In this document: in pieces, positions 44,339-52,284 of the stretch
Position numbering within the stretch: the stretch's first letter is position 1
Layout: each line of letters opens with the position of its first letter
NCBI GenBank assembly: GCA_965250025.1
Contig: OZ252283.1
Span: 3,038,001 to 3,102,000 of the forward strand
DNA: 64,000 nt
Direction: 5' to 3'
From: CBDDLD01 sp965250025
GTDB lineage: Bacteria; Bacteroidota; Bacteroidia; Flavobacteriales; Flavobacteriaceae
Translations under genes and position numbers: made by a program
Notes under the pieces: generated by a model
The model's input: only the letters and a program-made list of their open reading frames with translations
The model's database searches: none
What the model was told of the DNA's origin: nothing

Positions 44339-44369
44339 GACAAAGAAAATGGATACTTTTTAGCTTTTA

Positions 44370-46013
44370 TTAAGGCTTCATATATTCAACCAATAATGCT
44401 TTGGTTGAGGCATCGTGATTTTCGGACAGTTCTTTACTTTCAAACTCTTTTAAAATTGTTTTAGCCAACTGTTTCCCCAGTTCTACCCCAAACTGGTCAT
44501 AACTATAGATATTCCATACAATACCCTGTACAAAAATTTTATGCTCGTACATGGCTATTAGCTTACCAAGACTCTCCGGCGTTAGTTGATCTATTAAAAT
44601 TGTAGTTGTTGGTTTGTTTCCTTCAAACACTTTGAATGGCACTAATTTTTTTATAGCTTCTTCTGTAAGACCCTGTTGCTCTAGTTCGCTTATGACTTCT
44701 TGCTTAGTTTTACCATTCATCAATGCTTCTGTTTGAGCAAAACAATTAGACATAAGTTTGTCGTGATGTGCTTTATCTCCATGCAATGGGATTTTATAGC
44801 CTATAAAATCTGCCGGTATAAGCTTGGTACCTTGATGTATCAACTGAAAAAACGCATGTTGAGAATTGGTTCCGGGTTCTCCCCATATTATAGTTCCGGT
44901 CTGATAGTTTACTGCTTCCCCATTCCTATTTATGCGCTTGCCGTTACTCTCCATAATGCCTTGTTGCAAATAGGTAGCAAATTGATTCAGGTATTGTGTA
45001 TAGGGTATTATAGCTTCACTTTCTGCTTGAAAAAAGTTGTTATACCAAATAGTAAGTAACGCTGTAATTACAGGAATATTTTCTTGAAATGGTGCTGTTC
45101 TAAAATGGGCATCCATTTCTTGAGCGCCTTGTAGCAACTTTCCAAAATGATCATATCCCAATCCTAAACTAATGGATAATCCTACAGCACTCCATAGTGA
45201 AAAACGTCCACCGACCCAATCTTTCATTGGAAAGATGTTCTCTTCATTAATACCAAAGTCTTTTACACTTTCTATATTCGTTGATACTGCCACAAAGTGT
45301 TTTGCAATGGCCTCATCTGGTAATGTTTTTAAAAACCAGTTTCTTATTGAAGTGGCATTGGATAAGGTTTCCTGAGTCGTAAATGTCTTTGACACTATAA
45401 CAAATAATGTGGTTTCTGGATCTAGTTCTTTTACAACTTCGTTGTAATGATCTCCATCAACATTACTCACAAAATGTGTATTAAGGTGGTTTTTATAGTA
45501 TTGTAAAGCATCTACAACCATAGCCGGCCCCAGATCTGAGCCTCCTATTCCGATATTTACCACATCGGTAAAAGCTTTACCCGTATGTCCTTTTAACTCA
45601 CCACCAATGATTGCGTTTGAAAATTCTTTTATCTTATGCTTGACTTCATAAATTCCCGGCATGACATTCACCCCATCTACAAAAACCTCATCTTGTACTT
45701 TTGCCCTTAATGCGGTGTGTAAAACTGCTCTGCCTTCGGTTGCATTTATGATATCGCCTTCAAAGTATTTCGAAATGGCATCTTTGAGTTGCAACTCATC
45801 AGCAAGTTCTGTAAGCAACGTTAGTGTTTCTTTGGTAATTCGGTGTTTTGAAAAATCAACATAAAAATCACGCCATTTTATTTTAAGCTCATCCGCTCTT
45901 TTTGAATTGGCTTTGAACAGGTCTTTGAGGTGTGTATCTTTTAGGTCTGTGTAATGCGATTGTAATTGTGACCATGCTTTGGCCGCTGTCGGATTTATTG
46001 CTTTTAATGCCAT
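44370..46013 (-). CDS. pgi: Glucose-6-phosphate isomerase
   Basis: 547 aa, interconverting glucose-6-phosphate and fructose-6-phosphate in glycolysis. PGI signatures are visible: IGIGGSDLGPAMV near 155, DWVGGRFSLWSAVGLS near 265, the active-site GIMESNGKRINRNGE near 350 and the C-terminal NIYSYDQFGVELGKQLAK near 502. Length matches the E. coli type. Its ATG overlaps the TAA stop of the upstream M23 peptidase gene by 1 nt (TAATG), so it is the last gene of the 49045-44370 operon. Confidence 0.97.
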   Translation of the reverse strand: MALKAINPTAAKAWSQLQSHYTDLKDTHLKDLFKANSKRADELKIKWRDFYVDFSKHRITKETLTLLTELADELQLKDAISKYFEGDIINATEGRAVLHTALRAKVQDEVFVDGVNVMPGIYEVKHKIKEFSNAIIGGELKGHTGKAFTDVVNIGIGGSDLGPAMVVDALQYYKNHLNTHFVSNVDGDHYNEVVKELDPETTLFVIVSKTFTTQETLSNATSIRNWFLKTLPDEAIAKHFVAVSTNIESVKDFGINEENIFPMKDWVGGRFSLWSAVGLSISLGLGYDHFGKLLQGAQEMDAHFRTAPFQENIPVITALLTIWYNNFFQAESEAIIPYTQYLNQFATYLQQGIMESNGKRINRNGEAVNYQTGTIIWGEPGTNSQHAFFQLIHQGTKLIPADFIGYKIPLHGDKAHHDKLMSNCFAQTEALMNGKTKQEVISELEQQGLTEEAIKKLVPFKVFEGNKPTTTILIDQLTPESLGKLIAMYEHKIFVQGIVWNIYSYDQFGVELGKQLAKTILKEFESKELSENHDASTKALLVEYMKP

Positions 46014-47311
46014 TATAAGATTTCTTTGATGTCTTCATCATCTGATACAGGAAGTGAATCTTCAATCAGTATGATGTCATCTAGTTGGACTTTAATAGGT
46101 TTGATATAATCCAGATAACGTGCTTTTAAACTATCTGAAATGGGCTTAGCCTCTGGTAATTTTTCTTTAAAAGGATCAACTTGTTTACCATTTTTCCAGA
46201 AGCGATAACAAACATGAGGTCCTCCTGTGTTTCCGGTCATTCCAATCCACCCAATGATATCGCCTTGTTTTACGTAATCTCCTTTTTTCACATTTTGTGC
46301 TTTCATATGAAGGTATTGCGTACTGTATGTAGCATTATGTCTGATCTTTACATACTTCCCATTGCCACCTCTTCGTGTGGACTCTACTACTGTTCCATTG
46401 GCTGTTGCCATTATAGGTGTCCCAATAGGTGCTGCAAAGTCAGTACCTTTATGAGGACGTACTTTATACCCATAATAAGCGATTCGTCTTTTTAGATTGT
46501 AACGCGATGATATACGACTAAATTTTACCGGCATTTTTAAAAATGCACGTCTTAGATTCTTAGCTTCATCATTAAAGTAATCAACAATACCTCTAATACT
46601 ATCCGTTTCAAAAGCAAAAGCATAAAACGGCTTTTGATTATGTTCAAAATATGCTGCTTTGATATGATCTACTCCTGCATATATTGTATCGTCAATATAC
46701 TTGTCTGTGTATATAACCTTAAATCGATCCCCAGGCAATAAACGTCTAAAATCTATAGTCCATGCATAAATTTCATCAGCCATTTTATGTGCCAGCACCT
46801 GACTTAATCCTTTTTTATCTAAAACTAAGGAAATACCACTCCCTTTGGTAATTACTCCTGATGCTGTTTTTTCTACATACTTAATTGGTTTTTTAGCAGT
46901 ATAAGCATGCACAGAATCCTGAAAATCAATCACCACATAATCTTCCTTATTAGGCTGGTATATAAAACATTGAGGGGTTTCTAAAGAGTCTTTTGCACAC
47001 AATAGGGTGTATGGATCTCCTATCCTTAATTTTCTTATATCAAAAGTGTCTTTTGCTTTCTCTGCAATATTGAAAATTTTCGGATAACCTATATGGTTAC
47101 GCTCCAATATTTCTCCAAAACTATCTCCTGGTTGTATCGTGTCTTTCTTAACGATAAACTCTTCCAGGTTAAAACCAAACTCCTTTACTTCTTCTTTTTC
47201 AATTATTTCTGCCATGGGAGCCTGATTCTTTTCAGTCTCCTTATCATCCTGCTTACATCCTATAATGCATAAGCACAAAATATATAGCGCAATTAACCGC
47301 TGTGTCTGCAT
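46013..47311 (-). CDS. M23 family metallopeptidase lipoprotein with HxC variant
   Basis: 432 aa. Lipoprotein signal with lipobox IIGC (Cys19). A LysM/OapA-like region (about 50-110; PGDSFGEILERNHIG) precedes the LytM domain (about 285-375). Zinc/catalytic residues: His287 and Asp291 (HKGTDFAAP), His335 (YLHMKAQ), and His366-x-Cys368 (GPHVCYRFW) where the third motif is usually HxH. The zinc-ligand position is therefore a Cys, so the enzyme may still bind zinc or may be a scaffolding variant. It probably acts on peptidoglycan. It sits between the tryptophan dioxygenase and pgi genes. Confidence 0.9.
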   Translation of the reverse strand: MQTQRLIALYILCLCIIGCKQDDKETEKNQAPMAEIIEKEEVKEFGFNLEEFIVKKDTIQPGDSFGEILERNHIGYPKIFNIAEKAKDTFDIRKLRIGDPYTLLCAKDSLETPQCFIYQPNKEDYVVIDFQDSVHAYTAKKPIKYVEKTASGVITKGSGISLVLDKKGLSQVLAHKMADEIYAWTIDFRRLLPGDRFKVIYTDKYIDDTIYAGVDHIKAAYFEHNQKPFYAFAFETDSIRGIVDYFNDEAKNLRRAFLKMPVKFSRISSRYNLKRRIAYYGYKVRPHKGTDFAAPIGTPIMATANGTVVESTRRGGNGKYVKIRHNATYSTQYLHMKAQNVKKGDYVKQGDIIGWIGMTGNTGGPHVCYRFWKNGKQVDPFKEKLPEAKPISDSLKARYLDYIKPIKVQLDDIILIEDSLPVSDDEDIKEIL

Positions 47312-47312
47312 T

Positions 47313-48245
47313 TTATATATTATTTCCCCAGTTCTTTAATTCTTCCTCTGACCATAAATCCGGAAAAAATATACGCCGTTGGTATTTAGGATGCATATAT
47401 TTTTTCCAATCACTGCCGCCTGTAGCTTCTCCATCTCCAAGCCCACTTTCTATATAATGCTTTGCTGCATTGTAATGTGCCATCACCCAAGTTACATTTA
47501 CAGTATAATCATAATGTCTCATTGCCTTTATAAGATCTTTGTCTTCCTGATCTTTTAATGGCAATTCTTTAAAACGCGTCCATAAATTTTTGGTATTATA
47601 GGCTTGCATGAAATCTATAAACTCGTCTTTATAACGCTTTTCAAAATTAACCAAAAGTGTTGATTTTTTACCTGTTTCATAATTCTTTCCTGCAGCTTGC
47701 CAATACAAATGTTCAAAGGCATGTGTATAAGGTGTATTTCGATCTATAGTACTTCTGAATCTATAGTCAATTAAGTTTATGAGTTCGGTTGAGGCAAATT
47801 CTATCAGACGATATTGGGCACTTTGAAAACCACTCGCCGGTGTTAATGTATATCTGAACTTCATATACTGTTCTACTTCCATACCATCTCTCATGATATT
47901 AAATGAGGTGGTCAACATGTCAAAGTAGCGACTGATCCGCATAATTTTATTTTCAAAGAAAACGACATCCAACTCTTCTTTTTCTGCCACCTGAGCTATC
48001 TCCCAGAGTATCATTTTAAAAATGAGCTCATTGATTTGATGATAGGCTATAAAAACCATTTCATCGGGAAGTGTGGTGCGTTGCGTTTGTAAACTTAGTA
48101 ATGCATCGGTTTGTATATAATCCCAATATGTAATAGGCTTGCTGTAAAGCAAGCCTAACAAATGGTCTTCTAAATCCTGATCTATATTTGTATACTTCTC
48201 CTGAAGTCCTTTTATAATGTCATCGTAGTTTGGTTGATCGGACAT
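47313..48245 (-). CDS. Tryptophan 2,3-dioxygenase family protein
   Basis: 310-aa heme enzyme opening the indole ring of L-tryptophan to N-formylkynurenine. Family motifs: ITYWDYIQTDALLSLQ near 38-53, FIAYHQINELIFKMIL near 66-81, TPASGFQSAQYRLIEF near 133-148 (substrate-binding Arg/Ser) and AKHYIESGLGDGEATGGSDWKKYM near the C-terminus, analogous to the TGGS loop. WVMAHYN probably carries the proximal heme His. It belongs to the operon led by the DUF3108 gene; kynureninase-type genes are not in the window. Confidence 0.92.
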   Translation of the reverse strand: MSDQPNYDDIIKGLQEKYTNIDQDLEDHLLGLLYSKPITYWDYIQTDALLSLQTQRTTLPDEMVFIAYHQINELIFKMILWEIAQVAEKEELDVVFFENKIMRISRYFDMLTTSFNIMRDGMEVEQYMKFRYTLTPASGFQSAQYRLIEFASTELINLIDYRFRSTIDRNTPYTHAFEHLYWQAAGKNYETGKKSTLLVNFEKRYKDEFIDFMQAYNTKNLWTRFKELPLKDQEDKDLIKAMRHYDYTVNVTWVMAHYNAAKHYIESGLGDGEATGGSDWKKYMHPKYQRRIFFPDLWSEEELKNWGNNI

Positions 48246-48253
48246 ATGTATTT

Positions 48254-49045
48254 TTAATCTATTAAAATTTTAAATGAGTGTTTAAGTCCTTTAAAGGCTT
48301 CTAAGTCTGCTCTTAATGAACCAACGGCCAAATCTGCCTTTATTCGTATCGGAATTTTATTCTCATCTGCACTTACCCATAAGGTTAAGCTTTCTTCTTC
48401 TTTAAACACCCTTCCTGCCATGACATAAGGTCTAAATTTTAGAGTTTTTAATTTAACCCGTGTTCCATTGACATTCGTTTTAATGGTCTCGGCCCCTAAG
48501 TATTTTAGCTTGAACCCATAATTTTCTTCATCAAAGAACATGTTCAACTGGACAACATCACCTTCTTTTATGTTTTCTGTATCGTAGTTATTTCTAAGGT
48601 AATAAAATGCAGACACCATATCCTGAACATTCGTCTTTATATCTATTGCCTTATTGGTTTTATACTTTTTATTATTTACAAAAGCTTTCTTTTTATTATG
48701 GTCAAACTTTATTTCTATGTCTTTGGTGTGCCCCCCTTCATCTATTTTTCTTATAAACTTATAAGGCACGCCTGTATGTTTATCAAAATAGCTCTCATAA
48801 CGGTCTTTGACTTTAAAAAACCATTTGATGGCTCCTGTGGTCCAACCCTTACCTACAACATGATATACTTTTCTACCATCTAAAGTCGCCTCATTTACCG
48901 ATAAAGTGGCATTACCAGCTTTTAGAAATCCACTGTAACTCATTTTAAACTTGAACCACTCGCCTTCTTTAAAAGCAGACTTTTCCTGAGCGTTAAATCC
49001 TTGAACGCTTATAATTATGGCCAGAAGAAATATAATCTTTTTCAT
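48254..49045 (-). CDS. DUF3108 family exported protein
   Basis: About 263 aa from the ATG at 49045, chosen because it starts a signal peptide (MKKIIFLLAIIISVQGFNAQ); an in-frame ATG 18 nt upstream gives a longer N-terminus without benefit. Residues about 30-255 are beta-rich, with FKMSYSGFLKAGNATLSV and LTLWVSADENKIPIRIKADLAVGSLRADL, characteristic of DUF3108, a periplasmic family of unknown function. It is the first gene of the operon that continues with tryptophan dioxygenase, M23 peptidase and pgi. A -7 box is at 49061-49068. Confidence 0.85.
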   Translation of the reverse strand: MKKIIFLLAIIISVQGFNAQEKSAFKEGEWFKFKMSYSGFLKAGNATLSVNEATLDGRKVYHVVGKGWTTGAIKWFFKVKDRYESYFDKHTGVPYKFIRKIDEGGHTKDIEIKFDHNKKKAFVNNKKYKTNKAIDIKTNVQDMVSAFYYLRNNYDTENIKEGDVVQLNMFFDEENYGFKLKYLGAETIKTNVNGTRVKLKTLKFRPYVMAGRVFKEEESLTLWVSADENKIPIRIKADLAVGSLRADLEAFKGLKHSFKILID

Positions 49046-49060
49046 AACAGTCTCTGATTG

Positions 49061-49068
49061 CAAATGTA
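49061..49068 (-). promoter_or_regulatory. -7 promoter box of the DUF3108-TDO-M23-pgi operon
   Basis: TACATTTG on the minus strand matches TAnnTTTG and lies 15 nt upstream of the ATG at 49045, which implies a very short leader and supports that start over the upstream ATG. Confidence 0.55.
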
Positions 49069-49197
49069 AGTTTTATATCAACATTTAGTTACTACGATTA
49101 ATGAATTACAATTACTATTCCAAAAATATTAAAAGTGTTTTAAAAACCATGTATAGAATCAAAAACTCATGGTTTAAATATCTTCTTTTCCTATGCT

Positions 49198-49228
49198 GTA
49201 AAAAGCCATGAATATTCATGGCTTTCTT
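49198..49228 (-). terminator. Terminator after hppD
   Basis: Perfect palindrome AGCCATGAATATTCATGGCT followed on the minus strand by TTTTT, immediately downstream of the hppD stop at 49229. Confidence 0.85.
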
Positions 49229-50389
49229 TTATAATGTTCCTCTCAATTGTTGTTCTCGCTCTATAGACTCAAACAAAGCTTTAAAGTTACCGGCTCCAAA
49301 CCCTTTTGCTCCCATTCGTTGTATAATCTCAAAAAACAATGTTGGTCGATCTTCAACTGGTTTTGTAAAAATTTGCAATAAGTATCCTTCTTCATCTGCA
49401 TCTACCAAAATAGATAGTTTTTGCAGTTCACTGATATCTTCTTTCATAATACTCATATGTTCTCCTAAGCGTCTTGGTATATCGTCATAATACGCTTGTG
49501 GCGGTGGTGGTAAAAATTCTACGCCTCTTGCCTTTAACTGAGCTACTGTTTCAATAATGTCATCTGTAGCTACAGCAATGTGTTGTACTCCAGAATCTTC
49601 ATAAAAATCCAAATATTCTTCTATTTGCGATTTCTTTGCCGCCTTAGCAGGTTCATTTATAGGAAATTTTATTCTTCCATTGCCATTGCTCATCACTTTA
49701 CTCATCAATGCGGAGTATTCCGTATGGATTTGCTTATCGTCAAAGGATAAGAAGTTTACAAACCCCATAACATCTTCATACCACTTTACCCAGGTGTTCA
49801 TTTGCCCCCATCCTACATTACCTACCATGTGATCAATATACTTAAGCCCTACCGGTGTTGGGTTATAATCACTTTCCCATGCTTCAAAGCCAGGCATAAA
49901 TACACCTTTGTAATTCTTACGTTCAACAAACATATGTACCGTTTCTCCATAAGTATATATCCCAGACCTCACGACTTCACCAAACTCATCTTCTTCTACC
50001 ACTGGTTCCATGTATGATTTCGCTCCTCTCTTAGTCGTCTCTTCATAAGATTTACGAGCATCATCTACCCAAAGCGCTATCACCTTAACCCCATCACCAT
50101 GTTTGACAATGTGATTATTTATTGGCGATTTGCTATGTAATGGGGTCGTAAGTACCAATCGTATTTTATCTTGCTTTAACACATAACTCACCTCATCTCT
50201 AGAACCTGTTTCCAATCCTTTGTATGCATAGGATTGAAATCCGAATGCTGTTTTATAAAAATGTGCAGCCTGTTTAGCGTTACCTACATAAAACTCTACA
50301 TAATCCGTACCTAATAATGGTAAAAAATCTTGTGCGTCTTCAAATATTTTTTCTAAACCGTAGTTTACACTTTTCACTTCTTTTGCCAT
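49229..50389 (-). CDS. hppD: 4-Hydroxyphenylpyruvate dioxygenase
   Basis: 386-aa two-domain vicinal-oxygen-chelate enzyme converting 4-hydroxyphenylpyruvate to homogentisate. The Fe(II) ligands lie in YIDHMVGNV (His), SGVQHIAVATDDI (His) and TLFFEIIQRMG (Glu), and the C-terminal GFGAGNFKALFESIEREQ is the HPPD tail that closes the active site. Length is typical for bacterial or fungal HPPD. It is the third gene of the leftward hmgA-CCC-hppD operon and is followed by a terminator. Confidence 0.97.
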   Translation of the reverse strand: MAKEVKSVNYGLEKIFEDAQDFLPLLGTDYVEFYVGNAKQAAHFYKTAFGFQSYAYKGLETGSRDEVSYVLKQDKIRLVLTTPLHSKSPINNHIVKHGDGVKVIALWVDDARKSYEETTKRGAKSYMEPVVEEDEFGEVVRSGIYTYGETVHMFVERKNYKGVFMPGFEAWESDYNPTPVGLKYIDHMVGNVGWGQMNTWVKWYEDVMGFVNFLSFDDKQIHTEYSALMSKVMSNGNGRIKFPINEPAKAAKKSQIEEYLDFYEDSGVQHIAVATDDIIETVAQLKARGVEFLPPPPQAYYDDIPRRLGEHMSIMKEDISELQKLSILVDADEEGYLLQIFTKPVEDRPTLFFEIIQRMGAKGFGAGNFKALFESIEREQQLRGTL

Positions 50390-50420
50390 GATATTTTGTG
50401 TTTATTATTAAGGTTTACTT

Positions 50421-50927
50421 TCAGTATACCCCGTTATTTTCTAAATTATTAATTACGTCATTAACAGATTTGGGTGCTGTGGTATCTATCTCTACCGAAT
50501 CTACTTCTTCTTCAATGATATAATCATCCTCTTCCCATTTATAATCATTTTCTTCTTCAAACTCATAGTCATTGTATGAAGAATCATTACCGTTCTGAAT
50601 ATCGTCTAATATCGCTGTAGTTACTAATGTGCCATATAACACAAAAAAGATGATAAAAAACAAAACGATAACTCCATTAAAAATTATTGCTATAATATTT
50701 ATCACTTTTGCGGTCCCTACATTACTTCTACTCTGGGGCGAATAGGCTTCTGGATTGGCATTATATTCTCTAATGCTTTTGTTTGCCATGACCAGCCCTA
50801 TTATAGCCAGAATTAATGGTATGATTGCTAAAATTCCGTAACAACAACATCCTGCTACTCCTATAACTATACTTATAATTGCCAGTACTAATGCTACAGG
50901 ATCTGCAGATAATTTACTTTGATTCAT
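50421..50927 (-). CDS. CCC-motif membrane protein
   Basis: 168 aa. Two hydrophobic helices (about 10-45 with the Cys triplet GCCCYG, and 75-105), then a highly acidic cytosolic or periplasmic C-terminal tail (NDYEFEEENDYKWEEDDYIIEEE). I recognise it as the flavobacterial 'CCC motif membrane protein' family, whose function is unknown. It lies between hmgA and hppD with short spacers, but there is no reason to assign a catabolic role. Confidence 0.8.
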   Translation of the reverse strand: MNQSKLSADPVALVLAIISIVIGVAGCCCYGILAIIPLILAIIGLVMANKSIREYNANPEAYSPQSRSNVGTAKVINIIAIIFNGVIVLFFIIFFVLYGTLVTTAILDDIQNGNDSSYNDYEFEEENDYKWEEDDYIIEEEVDSVEIDTTAPKSVNDVINNLENNGVY

Positions 50928-50945
50928 TTCTAATTGTTTTCTCCC

Positions 50946-52103
50946 TTATTCCAACCAGGATTTAAAATAATCTTCATCGGCTATTTTTAAAGCTTCCTCA
51001 GTAACTTGTAATGGTTTAAACGTATCTACCATAACAGCCAACTCATCTGTTTTTACTTGCCCAATACTACGTTCCATAGCGCCAGGATGCGGCCCATGAG
51101 GAATACCGGCAGGGTGTAATGAGATATGCCCTGCATCTATATCGTTTCTACTCATAAAATCACCATCCACATAATACAATACCTCATCACTATCTATGTT
51201 GCTATGATTATAGGGTGCCGGTATAGACTCTGGATGATAGTCATACAATCTGGGAACAAAGCTGCATACTACAAACGTGTTTGTTTCAAAGGTTTGATGA
51301 ACTGGAGGTGGCTGGTGTATTCTTCCGGTTATAGGCTCAAAATCATGAATAGAAAATGCATAAGGATAATTAAATCCATCATAACCCACGACATCAAACG
51401 GATGGGTAGCATATACCATATCGAAAATGTCATTTTGTTTTTTAACCTTAATTAAAAAATCGCCTTTTTCATCATAAGTTTCTAATTCTTGAGGTTGCCT
51501 GATATCGCGCTCGCAAAATGGTGAATGCTCTAATAGCTGTCCAAACCAGTTTCTGTAACGTTTTGGTGTATATATTGGGCTGTAAGATTCTACAATAAAC
51601 AATCTGTTATCTTGAGTGTCAAAGTCTATTTTATAGATTACACCTCTTGGGACTAGCAAATAGTCCCCATATTTAAAGTCGAGATTACCAAGAATAGTTC
51701 TTAATTTCCCGGTACCTTTATGAATGAATATTAATTCATCGGCATCCGTATTTTTATAAAAATAGTCCTCAGTAGATTTTTTTGGAGCTGCCAATATGAT
51801 ATTACAATCGCTATTGGTGAGTACAACTTTTCGACTTTCTAAATAATCGTCTTCCGGCGGTACCTGAAACCCTCTAAAACGATACGATTGCATATTGTTA
51901 GCTTTGGCAACTTTAGGTGCTACACTATATTGGTTTTTTATTGCTTTCACCTGAGTTGGCCTGTGCTCGTGATAAATGTTAGAAGACATTCCGTCAAAAC
52001 CTATGGTTCCGAAGAGTTGTTCGTAATAAAAACTTCCATCCGGTTTCTTAAACTGGATATGTCTTTTTGGAGGAATTGCTCCTAATTTATGATAAAATGG
52101 CAT
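50946..52103 (-). CDS. hmgA: Homogentisate 1,2-dioxygenase
   Basis: 385-aa cupin Fe(II) enzyme that opens the aromatic ring of homogentisate to maleylacetoacetate, the step after HPPD. Motifs: DELIFIHKGTGKL and LVPRGVIYKIDFD in the N-terminal cupin, HQTFETNTFVVCSFVPRLYDYHPES, and HPAGIPHGPHPGAMERS carrying the Fe-binding His/Glu set. It is slightly shorter than the proteobacterial enzyme, as in other Bacteroidota. It starts the hmgA-CCC-hppD operon; maleylacetoacetate isomerase and fumarylacetoacetase genes are not in the window. Confidence 0.94.
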   Translation of the reverse strand: MPFYHKLGAIPPKRHIQFKKPDGSFYYEQLFGTIGFDGMSSNIYHEHRPTQVKAIKNQYSVAPKVAKANNMQSYRFRGFQVPPEDDYLESRKVVLTNSDCNIILAAPKKSTEDYFYKNTDADELIFIHKGTGKLRTILGNLDFKYGDYLLVPRGVIYKIDFDTQDNRLFIVESYSPIYTPKRYRNWFGQLLEHSPFCERDIRQPQELETYDEKGDFLIKVKKQNDIFDMVYATHPFDVVGYDGFNYPYAFSIHDFEPITGRIHQPPPVHQTFETNTFVVCSFVPRLYDYHPESIPAPYNHSNIDSDEVLYYVDGDFMSRNDIDAGHISLHPAGIPHGPHPGAMERSIGQVKTDELAVMVDTFKPLQVTEEALKIADEDYFKSWLE

Positions 52104-52284
52104 TTTTGTAAATGTTAGATATTAGATATGATATTCAAATCATCCAGAATCTTTCTGAATTGATTGCTATAAAGTTACAAAAATTGCATACTCACTCGGG
52201 ATTTCTCTTAATGAGAAAATGAAGAAATAATAATAGATTGTCCCAAAATGATGTCATGATTTCACAAAGTTGATGATTTTTGTG
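52104..52284. other. Intergenic region upstream of hmgA
   Basis: 181 nt between the patatin gene and hmgA, both leftward. A near-consensus -7 box (TAACTTTA on the minus strand, about 52170-52177) is the only promoter candidate I see. No ORF or RNA gene is apparent. Confidence 0.35.

Noticed and set aside
44700..45059. 119-aa plus-strand ORF antisense to pgi
   Set aside because: Opposite strand of a conserved enzyme, no family signature, and Ser/Cys/Ile/Leu-rich composition typical of shadow frames.
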